A stretch of 64,000 bases of DNA. Origin: Microbacterium sp. LWO13-1.2 (GTDB lineage: Bacteria > Actinomycetota > Actinomycetes > Actinomycetales > Microbacteriaceae). The stretch covers positions 1,302,001-1,366,000 of the forward strand of contig NZ_CP151634.1 of NCBI RefSeq assembly GCF_038397725.1, read 5' to 3'. The translations under genes were made by a program, and so were the position numbers. The notes under the pieces were generated by a model. That model did no database searches and was not told the origin of the DNA. It was given only the letters and a program-made list of their open reading frames with translations. Below, piece after piece: positions 8,812 through 16,587 of the stretch (its first letter is position 1; each line of letters opens with the position of its first letter).

Positions 8812-8830
8812 TGTTCAGCAAACATGAACA
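8812..8830. promoter_or_regulatory. Inverted repeat between LysR gene and putA
   Basis: TGTTCA and TGAACA flank a 7-bp spacer, giving a dyad of the size bound by LysR proteins, in the divergent intergenic region 13-31 bp upstream of the regulator start. The surrounding 40 bp are AT-rich compared with the rest of the window. Binding by the adjacent LysR protein is inferred. Confidence 0.5.
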
Positions 8831-8931
8831 GAATTCATGCAAATCGGTTGATAGACGGAGCCTACCGAGCGGGATGAGAATGATCCAGCCGCACACGACC
8901 CGGGTGTGCGATCCCTGGAAGGTTCCCGCCA

Positions 8932-11900
8932 ATGACCGTCGTCGACACCACCCCCCGTACCGAGGACGTCGCCGCCCTCGTTCAGCGCTGGCTCACCGAG
9001 AGCGAGACGCACCCCGTCGAGCCCGCAGCGCAGCGTCTTTCCGAGGTTCTCAAGGACCCGAACGGCCTCGCATTCACCGTCGGATTCGTCGACGGCGTGA
9101 TGCGCCCCGAAGATCTCTCGGTCGCCGGCCGCAAGCTCGCCGAACTCGCCACGATCACGCCGAAGCTCCTGCCCTGGTACCTGCAGTCCGCGATCCGCGT
9201 CGGCGGTGTCATGGCTCCGAAGCTCCCGGGCATCGTCGTGCCGATCTCCCGTCGCGTGCTGCGCGCGATGGTCGGCCACCTCGTGCTGGACGCGACGCCG
9301 TCGAAGCTGGGCCCGGCGATCGCGAAGCTGCGTAAGAGCGGCAACCGCCTCAACCTCAACCTGCTCGGCGAGGCCGTGCTCGGTGAACGCGAAGCCGGTC
9401 ACCGTCTGAAGGGCACCTACGACTTCCTGGCGCGCGACGACGTCGACTACGTGTCGATCAAGGTCTCCAGCGTCGTCAGCCAGCTCTCGATGTGGTCGTT
9501 CGACGAGGCCGTCGCCGACGTCGTCACGAAGCTCACCCCGCTCTACGAGCTCGCCGCTAAGGCAGAGGCCGCAGGCAAGGCGAAGTTCATCAACCTCGAC
9601 ATGGAGGAGTACCGCGACCTCGATCTGACGATCGCGGCCTTCACGACCATCCTCGACCAGCCGCAGTTCCAGGACCTCGAGGCCGGGATCGTGCTGCAGA
9701 CCTACCTGCCGGACGCGCTCGCCGCGATGCAGCACCTGCAGGAGTGGGCGACCGCGCGCCGCGCGAAGGGCGGGGCGCCGATCAAGGTGCGCGTCGTCAA
9801 GGGCGCGAACCTCGCGATGGAAGAGGTCGACGCCGCGATCCACGGCTGGCCGCTCGCCACGTACTCGACCAAGCAGGACTCCGACACGAACTACAAGCGC
9901 GTGCTCGACTGGGCGATGACACCGGAGCGTCTGGATGCTGTCCGCATCGGCGTCGCAGGCCACAACCTCTTCGACATCGCCTACACCTGGCTGCTCGCGC
10001 AGGCGCGCGGCGTGACCGGCGGGGTCGAGTACGAGATGCTCCTCGGCATGGCGACCGGCCAGGCCGAGGCCGTCCGCAAGGACGTCGGCCGTCTGCTGCT
10101 GTACACGCCCGTCGTGAACCCGGCCGAGTTCGACGTCGCGATCGCCTACCTGGTGCGACGCCTGGAGGAGAACGCCAGCCAGGAGAACTTCATGTCGGCG
10201 GTGTTCGAGCTGGCGACCGACAGCACGCTGCTGCGTCGAGAGCGCGAGCGCTTCGAGCGTTCCCTGGCGGCGCTCGAGGTCGACCGCTCGGTGCCGCAGT
10301 CGAACCGCATCCAGGACCGTGCCGCCGAGGCGGTTGCGCAGACCGCCACCACCGACGGCTTCGAGAACCAGCCGGACACCGACCCCGCCATCGCCGCGAA
10401 CCGCGCGTGGGGCCGCGACATCCTCCGTCGCTCGGTGGCCACGACGCTCGGGCAGGATGCCATCGCCGATGCGCGCGTCGAGACCGGCGCGCAGCTCGAC
10501 GAGGTGTTCGCCGCCGCCGAGGCCGCCGCCGCGAAGTGGGCGGCCCTGCCGGCACGCGATCGCGCCGCGGTGCTGCACCGTGCCGGTGACGAGCTCGAGG
10601 CCCGCCGCGGCCAGCTGCTGGAGATCATGGCCAACGAGGCCGGCAAGACGATCGCCGAGGGCGATCCCGAGGTCAGCGAAGCGATCGACTTCGCGCACTA
10701 CTACGCCGAGCGCGCCCTCGACCTGGAGAACATCGCCGGCGCCGAGTTCGTGCCGTCGAAGGTGACCGTGGTCACCCCGCCGTGGAACTTCCCGGTGGCG
10801 ATCCCCGCCGGTGGCGTACTCGCCGGTCTCGCCTCGGGTTCGGCAGTCATCATCAAGCCGGCCAAGCTCACCCAGCGCTGCGGCGCCGTGATGGTCGAGG
10901 CGCTGTGGGCTGCCGGTGTGCCGCGCGACCTGCTCGCTCTGGTCGACCTCGCGTCGCGCGACCTCGGTACCAGCCTGGTCTCGAACCCGGTCGTCGACCG
11001 GGTCATCCTCACCGGTGCCTACGAGACCGCGCAGCTGTTCCGCTCGTTCCGGCACGACCTGCCGCTGCTCGCCGAGACCAGCGGCAAGAACGCGATCATC
11101 GTCACGCCTTCGGCAGACCTCGATCTCGCCGCCGCCGATGTCGCGCGCAGCGCCTTCGGGCACGCCGGGCAGAAGTGCTCCGCGGCATCTCTCGCGATCC
11201 TCGTCGGCTCCGTCGGCGACTCGCAGCGCTTCGAGCGCCAGCTCGTCGACGCGGTGACGTCGCTGAGCGTCGGTGTGCCGTCCGACCCGACGACGCAGAT
11301 GGGGCCGATCATCGAGCCCGCATCCGGCAAACTGCTGAAGGCGCTCACCACGCTCGACAAGGGCGAGCGCTGGCTGGTGAAGCCCGAGAAGCTCGACGCC
11401 GACGGCAAGCAGTGGACGCCGGGTGTGAAGACCGGAGTCGTCGCGGGCTCGACCACGCACCTCACCGAGTTCTTCGGTCCGGTGCTGGGCATCATGCGCG
11501 CGAAGAACCTCGACGAGGCCATCCGCCTGCAGAACGCGGTCGACTACGGCCTGACCGCCGGCATCCACTCCCTCGACTCCGAAGAGGTCTCCACCTGGCT
11601 CGACCGTGTCGAGGCCGGCAACCTCTACGTGAACCGCGGGATCACCGGCGCCATCGTGCAGCGCCAGCCGTTCGGCGGCTGGAAGCGCTCCGCCGTCGGA
11701 GCAGGAGCGAAGGCCGGCGGCCCGAACTACCTGTTCGGACTCGGCGACTGGGCGCCGGCCGAGCTGCCGGCCGCCGCCGCGGGTGCGGCGGTCGTTCCGG
11801 CCGTGCAGTCGCTGGTGCAGGCGTCCTCCGGTGATCTGGATGCGGTCGAGAACGACTGGCTGCAGCGGGCAACGGCATCCGATGAGCGTGCATGGGTCGA

Positions 11901-12378
11901 CGAGTTCGGCGCCGTGACCGACAAGTCGCAGCTCGGTGTCGAGCGCAACGTGTTCCGCTACCGCCCGGTCGACGTCGATGTGCGCATCGCTGAGCACGCA
12001 CCTCTCGTCGAGACGGTGCGCGTGCTTGCCGCCGCTCTGCGCAGCGGTAGCTCGTTCACGGTGTCGGCGCCGGCACTGCCCGGTCGGGTCGAGAAGGCGC
12101 TGCGTGCAGAGGGCGTCACCGTGAAGCACGAGTCGGATGCCGCCTGGGTCAAGCGTTACGCGAAGGGCGAGCGCAGCTGGCAGCGGGTGCGTCTGGTCGG
12201 CGGCGACGCCGGCGCTCTGCACACTGCCCTCGGTGGTTCACCGGACGTGGCCGTCTGGTCGCACGCCGTCACCGGCGCCGGACGGGTCGAGCTGCTGCCG
12301 TTCCTGCACGAGCAGGCCGTCTCCATCACGAACCACCGTTTCGGCAACCCGACGACGCTCGCCGATGGCGTGATCTGA
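8932..12378 (+). CDS. putA: Bifunctional proline dehydrogenase / L-glutamate gamma-semialdehyde dehydrogenase
   Basis: PutA oxidises proline to pyrroline-5-carboxylate with FAD and then to glutamate with NAD+. The 1148-residue protein has a proline dehydrogenase barrel at about residues 100-460 (KVRVVKGANLAMEE, VEYEMLLGMA) and an aldehyde dehydrogenase domain at about 510-985, with catalytic cysteine in GHAGQKCSAAS near residue 749 and glutamate in LLAETSGKNA near 713. The last 150 residues include NHRFGNPTTLADGVI. There is no ribbon-helix-helix at the N-terminus, so it is not a self-regulating PutA. GGAAGG lies about 10 nt before the ATG. A 7-bp-arm hairpin (8890-8910) is in the leader. Confidence 0.96.
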   Translation: MTVVDTTPRTEDVAALVQRWLTESETHPVEPAAQRLSEVLKDPNGLAFTVGFVDGVMRPEDLSVAGRKLAELATITPKLLPWYLQSAIRVGGVMAPKLPGIVVPISRRVLRAMVGHLVLDATPSKLGPAIAKLRKSGNRLNLNLLGEAVLGEREAGHRLKGTYDFLARDDVDYVSIKVSSVVSQLSMWSFDEAVADVVTKLTPLYELAAKAEAAGKAKFINLDMEEYRDLDLTIAAFTTILDQPQFQDLEAGIVLQTYLPDALAAMQHLQEWATARRAKGGAPIKVRVVKGANLAMEEVDAAIHGWPLATYSTKQDSDTNYKRVLDWAMTPERLDAVRIGVAGHNLFDIAYTWLLAQARGVTGGVEYEMLLGMATGQAEAVRKDVGRLLLYTPVVNPAEFDVAIAYLVRRLEENASQENFMSAVFELATDSTLLRRERERFERSLAALEVDRSVPQSNRIQDRAAEAVAQTATTDGFENQPDTDPAIAANRAWGRDILRRSVATTLGQDAIADARVETGAQLDEVFAAAEAAAAKWAALPARDRAAVLHRAGDELEARRGQLLEIMANEAGKTIAEGDPEVSEAIDFAHYYAERALDLENIAGAEFVPSKVTVVTPPWNFPVAIPAGGVLAGLASGSAVIIKPAKLTQRCGAVMVEALWAAGVPRDLLALVDLASRDLGTSLVSNPVVDRVILTGAYETAQLFRSFRHDLPLLAETSGKNAIIVTPSADLDLAAADVARSAFGHAGQKCSAASLAILVGSVGDSQRFERQLVDAVTSLSVGVPSDPTTQMGPIIEPASGKLLKALTTLDKGERWLVKPEKLDADGKQWTPGVKTGVVAGSTTHLTEFFGPVLGIMRAKNLDEAIRLQNAVDYGLTAGIHSLDSEEVSTWLDRVEAGNLYVNRGITGAIVQRQPFGGWKRSAVGAGAKAGGPNYLFGLGDWAPAELPAAAAGAAVVPAVQSLVQASSGDLDAVENDWLQRATASDERAWVDEFGAVTDKSQLGVERNVFRYRPVDVDVRIAEHAPLVETVRVLAAALRSGSSFTVSAPALPGRVEKALRAEGVTVKHESDAAWVKRYAKGERSWQRVRLVGGDAGALHTALGGSPDVAVWSHAVTGAGRVELLPFLHEQAVSITNHRFGNPTTLADGVI

Positions 12379-12392
12379 GCGGACCACGGTTC

Positions 12393-12480
12393 GCTGAGAC
12401 CCCCGCTTAACGCCGAGACCCCCTGCTACGGCAGGGGGTCTCGGCGCTATCTGGGGGTCTCGGCGATAACAGGGGGTCTC
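12393..12480. repeat. GAGACCCCC palindrome cluster / bidirectional terminator after putA
   Basis: The core is a perfect hairpin with 16-bp arms (12411-12426 and 12431-12446) and a TACG loop. It is flanked by one extra left half (GCTGAGACCCCC at 12393-12404) and two extra right halves (GGGGGTCTCGGC at 12453-12464 and GGGGGTCTCG at 12472-12481). It lies between the convergent putA and ABC permease genes. The same arrangement recurs at 62923-63003. Confidence 0.82.
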
Positions 12481-12491
12481 GCGAAAGGCGA

Positions 12492-13580
12492 TCAGCCGCG
12501 CAGTGCCTCCGTGAGCTTCACGCGCGCCCCCATGCGCAGCAGTGAATTCTCGTAGATCTTCGCGCCGACCGCGATCGCTGCGACGCAGCTCACGATCAGG
12601 ATGAGCAGCGACAGGATCGGCTCCCACCACTGCGCCTCGCCGACGAAGAGGCGCATCGGCATCCCGACCGGTGCCGAGAACGGTACGTACGACATGATCG
12701 TCAGCACCACGGGGTCGTTGTTGAAGAAGATCACGAGGAAGTACGGCGCCATCACGAGCATCGTGATCGGCGTCGTCGTCGCTCCGATGTCCTCCTGTCG
12801 AGACACCATCGATGCCGCAGCGGCGAACAGCGATGCCAGCAGGATGAAGCCGAACAGGAAGAAGACGGCGAACCAGATGATCGGCGATCCGAGGGTCGCG
12901 AGCACCTCCGTCTGTCCGGTGACGATGAGGCCGACGGTCGCGATCGCCGCCAGCGCCAGAATCTGAGCCATGGCGAGAACTGTGTTGCCGACGACCTTGC
13001 CGGCGAGCAGCGTGCGAGCCGGGATCGCCGAGATGAGCAGCTCCACCACTCTCGTCTGCTTCTCCTCGACGACGCTCTGAGCGATCGTGCCGCCGAAGGT
13101 CGAGGCCGCCATCAGGAACACGATCCCGAAGCCCAGGGCGATGAGGTATCGCAGCGCGGGGTTCGTCGTCGCCGGTTCGAGGATCTCCACTTCCGGTGCC
13201 TCCGCGAGACCCATCACGATCGAGTCCGGAGCATTCTCCAGCGCGATCACCGTGTATCCGAGGGGACCGTCGCCGGGGAGGACCGCGGCTTCGACCTTCT
13301 CGGAGCGCAGGAGCTTTTCGGCGTCCGCCCGATCCGCGACCTCGGTGATCGCGACGTTGGGCAGGGCCTCGACGACGGATGCCGTCTCCGAGGTCACAGC
13401 GATCTTCGTGGCCTCCGGGTTCTTGCTCGCGAAGCCGCCGATCAGGATGCCGGCCAGTGCGATCAGCAGCAGGATGCCGGTGGAGATCATGAAGGTCTTG
13501 CTGCGCAGCTTCGAGCCGATCTCGCGCTCGGCGACGAGCCAGATGGCGTTGGTCTCGCGGACGGGGGCAGGAGTACTCAC
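12492..13580 (-). CDS. ABC-2 type transporter permease (NatB-like)
   Basis: This is the membrane subunit of an ABC exporter, 362 residues. An N-terminal transmembrane segment (about residues 30-50) is followed by a large extracytoplasmic domain of about 130 residues and a C-terminal block of five or six membrane segments. This is the layout of ABC2_membrane_3 / NatB proteins. Its start overlaps the ATPase stop by 4 bp, so the two are a coupled operon. The exported compound is unknown; NatAB exports sodium in Bacillus, while actinobacterial relatives often serve in stress or antibiotic resistance. Confidence 0.87.
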   Translation of the reverse strand: MSTPAPVRETNAIWLVAEREIGSKLRSKTFMISTGILLLIALAGILIGGFASKNPEATKIAVTSETASVVEALPNVAITEVADRADAEKLLRSEKVEAAVLPGDGPLGYTVIALENAPDSIVMGLAEAPEVEILEPATTNPALRYLIALGFGIVFLMAASTFGGTIAQSVVEEKQTRVVELLISAIPARTLLAGKVVGNTVLAMAQILALAAIATVGLIVTGQTEVLATLGSPIIWFAVFFLFGFILLASLFAAAASMVSRQEDIGATTTPITMLVMAPYFLVIFFNNDPVVLTIMSYVPFSAPVGMPMRLFVGEAQWWEPILSLLILIVSCVAAIAVGAKIYENSLLRMGARVKLTEALRG

Positions 13581-14473
13581 TGGATGACCTCCTTGAAGAT
13601 CTGGGCGAGGGATGGATGCTGCGGGGCGAAGCTGGCGACGTCGCCGCGCTCGACGGCAGAGCGCAGTACCCGCTGCGCCGTCTCTGCGCCATCGGCGTCG
13701 AACAGCGCGTATCCGCCCTCGAAGTCGACGACGGTCACGCCGGGCTCGGCACGCAGCCAGCCGGCATCGCCGGCGGAGACGAGCTCGTAGCGGTCGTTCG
13801 CATGCTCGGCGCGCAGGGCATCACGGGAGCCGGATGCCCGGATGGTGCCGCCGGCGAGGATGATCAGGTCATCGCAGAGCCGTTCGACCACGTCGAGCTG
13901 GTGCGAGGAGAACAGGATGGCGGCGCCGTCCGCTGCGCGGGCCTGCAGCACGCCGGCGACGACGTCGACGGCAAGCGGGTCGAGGCCGGAGAACGGCTCG
14001 TCGAGGATGAGCACCTTCGGGTCGTGCACGAGGGCAGCGGCGATCTGCGCGCGCTGCTGGTTGCCGAGCGAGAGCGACTCGATCGTGTCGTTCAGGCGCT
14101 CGCCGAGACCGAGTTCGGTGAGCAGCTCGGTTCCCCGGGCCGTGGCATCCGCCTTGCTGAACCCGTGCAGGCGGGCGAGGTAGACGATCTGCTCGAGCAC
14201 CTTCATCTTCGGGTAGAGCCCGCGCTCTTCCGGCATGTAGCCGAAGCGGCGGCGGTCGTCGGTGGTGACGGGCGAGCCGCCGAGATCCACGCGCCCGGCA
14301 TCTGTGGCGAGCACGCCGAGGATGATGCGCATCGTGGTGGTCTTGCCGGCTCCGTTGCCGCCGACGAAGCCGGTGAGTCGCCCTGGGGCGACGGGGAACG
14401 AGACGTCATCGAGCACTCGCCGCGAGCCGTAGCTCTTGGTGATGCCGTGGAGTTCGAGCTGTCCTGTGGTCAT
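13577..14473 (-). CDS. ABC transporter ATP-binding protein (NatA-like)
   Basis: The ATPase subunit for the adjacent permease has 298 residues. Walker A is GGNGAGKT near residue 38, the signature is LSLGNQQRAQI, Walker B is LILDEPFSGLDP and the switch histidine follows in SSHQLD. A C-terminal accessory domain of about 80 residues (DUF4162-like) follows. The ATG lies 6 nt after a TAGCGT hexamer (14480-14485) without a ribosome site, which suggests a leaderless transcript. A conserved GGGGGATG box 33 nt before that hexamer is shared with the first sensor kinase promoter, so the two-component pair at 15836-17853 probably controls this exporter. Confidence 0.92.
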   Translation of the reverse strand: MTTGQLELHGITKSYGSRRVLDDVSFPVAPGRLTGFVGGNGAGKTTTMRIILGVLATDAGRVDLGGSPVTTDDRRRFGYMPEERGLYPKMKVLEQIVYLARLHGFSKADATARGTELLTELGLGERLNDTIESLSLGNQQRAQIAAALVHDPKVLILDEPFSGLDPLAVDVVAGVLQARAADGAAILFSSHQLDVVERLCDDLIILAGGTIRASGSRDALRAEHANDRYELVSAGDAGWLRAEPGVTVVDFEGGYALFDADGAETAQRVLRSAVERGDVASFAPQHPSLAQIFKEVIQ

Positions 14474-14546
14474 GTCTCCACGCTAGGGATGCGGGGTGTC
14501 GCCGGCATCCCCCACGCGGTTGATCGTGTGGCGTCCCCCGTGCGGT
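14471..14546 (-). promoter_or_regulatory. Promoter of natAB-like operon with tandem two-component boxes
   Basis: Read on the minus strand, a box ACCGCGTGGGGGATG starts at 14520, the -10 hexamer TAGCGT is at 14485-14480 and the ATG at 14473. A second box ACCGCACGGGGGACG starts at 14546, 26 bp upstream. Spacing of box, hexamer and start codon is identical to the promoters at 17900-17851 and 47138-47187. Binding by a NarL-type response regulator is inferred. Confidence 0.65.
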
Positions 14547-14570
14547 GGACGGCATCCGACCGAGTCGGAT

Positions 14571-15746
14571 TCAGCGGCGACCGGCGTGCAGCACGGTGCG
14601 CACGATGAGCCCGGCGACCAGGGCCCAGAACGCGGCGCTGACCCCGAGGATTGCGACGCCGGATGCGGCGACCAGAAACGTCACGACGGCGGGGATGCGC
14701 TCACCGGGGTCGTCGATCGCCTGCTGCACCGCGGAGCCGAACGCGCCGAACAGCGCGAGACCGGCGACGGCCGGGATCACGGCCTCCGGCGCGAGCAGCA
14801 CGAGCGCGGCGAACGCCGCCGAGAACCCGCCGAACACGAGGTACGACGCTCCGGTCGAGACGCCGGCCACCCAGCGTCGCGCAGGATCGGGGTCGGCATC
14901 GGGCGATGCCGCGAGTGCGGCGCTGATCGCCGCGAGGTTGATCGCGTGTCCTCCGGCCGGTGCGCCGATCGCGGTGCCGAGGCCCGTGACGAGCATCGCC
15001 GGTCGCCACGGAACCTCGTAGCCGTAGCTGCGCATGATGGCGATGCCAGGGACGTTCTGCGAGGCCATCGTGACGATGAACAGCGGCAGCGCGAGGCCGA
15101 CGAGGGCGCCGACGGTGAACGTGGGCGCGGTCAGTTCGACGTGCGGCAGCAGCAGCCCGAGCTCGACGGGTGCGCCCTTCTGGACGAGCGAGATCGCGAC
15201 GACCGCCGCGGCGGCGACGAAGGCGAGCGGCACGGCCCAGCGCGGGGCGAGGCGCGCGAAGATCAGCCAGGTCAGCACCACCGGCACGACGCCCCAGGGG
15301 TTCGCGACGATCCCGGTGATCGGTGCGAGGCACAACGGCAGCAGCACACCGGCGAGCATCGCCTGGGCGATCGACGGAGGGATGCGCGCGATGAGCCCTC
15401 CGAGCGCCGGCCACAGTGCGGTGAGGAGGATGAGCACCGAGGTGACGAGGAACGCTCCGACGGCAGCCGGCCAGCCGCCATCGACCGTGCCGGTGGCGGC
15501 GAGGAGTGCGGCGCCCGGCGTCGACCAGGCGACTGTGATCGGCATCCGGTACCGCCAGGCGAGCACGATGCACGCGAGTCCCATGGTCAGGCAGACCGCG
15601 AAGAGGCCGCTCGCGGCTTGGCCTGCGGTCGCTCCGACCGCGCTGAGTCCGGTGAGAACTACCGCGAACGCGCTCGTGAAGCCAACGAGCGCGGTGACGA
15701 TCCCCGCGAGGATGGGGCGGGAAAGCGAAGCTGTGGTGATGGTCAT
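14571..15746 (-). CDS. benE: Benzoate/H+ symporter family permease (BenE-like)
   Basis: The product is an integral membrane protein of 391 residues with about 12 hydrophobic segments. Family features include STPGAALLAATG, the FARLAPRWAVP loop, MASQNVPGIAIMRSYGYEVPWRP and the conserved GAPAGGHAINLAAISAAL region. BenE proteins import benzoate by proton symport in characterised cases. No benzoate catabolic genes are nearby, so the substrate remains open. A stem-loop in the 5' leader (15751-15779) would pair with the GAGG ribosome site. Confidence 0.85.
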   Translation of the reverse strand: MTITTASLSRPILAGIVTALVGFTSAFAVVLTGLSAVGATAGQAASGLFAVCLTMGLACIVLAWRYRMPITVAWSTPGAALLAATGTVDGGWPAAVGAFLVTSVLILLTALWPALGGLIARIPPSIAQAMLAGVLLPLCLAPITGIVANPWGVVPVVLTWLIFARLAPRWAVPLAFVAAAAVVAISLVQKGAPVELGLLLPHVELTAPTFTVGALVGLALPLFIVTMASQNVPGIAIMRSYGYEVPWRPAMLVTGLGTAIGAPAGGHAINLAAISAALAASPDADPDPARRWVAGVSTGASYLVFGGFSAAFAALVLLAPEAVIPAVAGLALFGAFGSAVQQAIDDPGERIPAVVTFLVAASGVAILGVSAAFWALVAGLIVRTVLHAGRR

Positions 15747-15750
15747 GGGT

Positions 15751-15779
15751 GCCTCGGACGGGAACGGATGCTCCGAGGC
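15751..15779 (-). promoter_or_regulatory. Leader hairpin covering the ribosome site of the BenE-like gene
   Basis: GCCTCGGA (15751-15758) and TCCGAGGC (15772-15779) form 8-bp arms around a 13-nt loop. On the minus strand the downstream arm contains the GAGG ribosome site that precedes the ATG at 15746. A TAGCCT hexamer directly upstream could start the transcript at the base of the hairpin. Regulation by ribosome-site masking is an inference. Confidence 0.4.
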
Positions 15780-15811
15780 TATCGGTCGTTCCGGCAGGCT
15801 CCGCGTCGAGC

Positions 15812-15825
15812 CCCGCGGCCGCGGG
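15812..15825. terminator. GC palindrome after response regulator gene
   Basis: CCCGCGGCCGCGGG is a 14-bp perfect palindrome 11 bp after the response regulator stop codon. It may act as its terminator, but it lacks a loop and a T-run, so support is weak. Confidence 0.3.
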
Positions 15826-15835
15826 AGGAATCCGG

Positions 15836-16576
15836 TCAGGCCATTCCTCGCCGGTGCGCGAGCACGACGGCCTGCACGCGATCGCGGGCGCCGAGCTTCT
15901 GCAGGATGCGGGACACGTGCGTCTTCACGGTCGCTTCGCCGATGAACAAGGCGGTGGCGATCTCGGCGTTGCTGCGGGCGTCGGCGAGGAGCGTGAGCAC
16001 TTCGGCTTCGCGGTCGGTGAGCGGCTCCGGAAGCGGGTCGGGAAGCATCCGGGCCGTGCCCGCTCCGGTCGCACTCTGTGCGGGTTCCCGGGGTGTTGAA
16101 GCGGCGGGAACTGCGACCGGAACGGATGCGGGGCCGGCCCCGGCCGCGGCGAATCTCGCCAGCACCCGACGCGTGACCTCGGGCGCCAGCATCCCGTCGC
16201 CGGCAGCCAGCGCGCGCACTGCCGTGATCAGATCCTCGGCTCCGGCGTTCTTCAACAGGAAGCCGCTCGCTCCGGCATCCAGCGCCTGATAGAGGTAGTC
16301 GTCGCGGTCGAAGGTGGTGACGATCGCGATCGCCGCAGAGACCTCGGGATCGCGGACGATCAGCCGGGTGGCTTCGATGCCGTCCATGTCGGGCATCTGC
16401 ACGTCCATCGTGATGACGTCGGGGCGGAGCGCGGATGCCTGGGCGACGGCCTCGGCGCCGGTCGACGCCTCGCCGACGACGGTGATGTCCGGCTGGCTGT
16501 CGAGGATCGTGCGGAAGCCGGCGCGCAGCATCGCGTGGTCGTCGACGAGGAGCACGCGAATGGGGGAGTCGGGCAT
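15836..16576 (-). CDS. Two-component response regulator, NarL/LuxR family
   Basis: This 246-residue response regulator has a receiver domain with the acidic pair in LLVDDH, phosphoacceptor aspartate in ITMDVQMPDMDG, the switch threonine in IVTTFDRDDYLYQAL and lysine in GFLLKNAG. After a proline/alanine-rich linker of about 45 residues comes a LuxR helix-turn-helix (LTDREAEVLTLLADARSNAEIATALF split over about 185-212, then TVKTHVSRILQKLGARDR). The ATG at 16576 has GAGGA upstream; a GTG at 16591 overlapping the kinase stop is an alternative. It pairs with the kinase directly upstream. It probably binds the GGGGGATG boxes before natA and the kinase gene. Confidence 0.9.
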   Translation of the reverse strand: MPDSPIRVLLVDDHAMLRAGFRTILDSQPDITVVGEASTGAEAVAQASALRPDVITMDVQMPDMDGIEATRLIVRDPEVSAAIAIVTTFDRDDYLYQALDAGASGFLLKNAGAEDLITAVRALAAGDGMLAPEVTRRVLARFAAAGAGPASVPVAVPAASTPREPAQSATGAGTARMLPDPLPEPLTDREAEVLTLLADARSNAEIATALFIGEATVKTHVSRILQKLGARDRVQAVVLAHRRGMA

Positions 16577-16587
16577 GCGGGTGGTCC

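Noticed and set aside
8815..12222. Very long open frame (1135 codons) antisense to putA
   Set aside because: It is the high-GC mirror of a firmly identified gene; the translation is Arg/Gly/His/Val-rich and low in complexity, with no domain and no ribosome site.
14496..16289. Plus-strand open frame of 597 codons over the BenE-like and response regulator genes
   Set aside because: Translation is Arg/Glu/Asp-rich shadow sequence over two recognised minus-strand genes and crosses their promoters.
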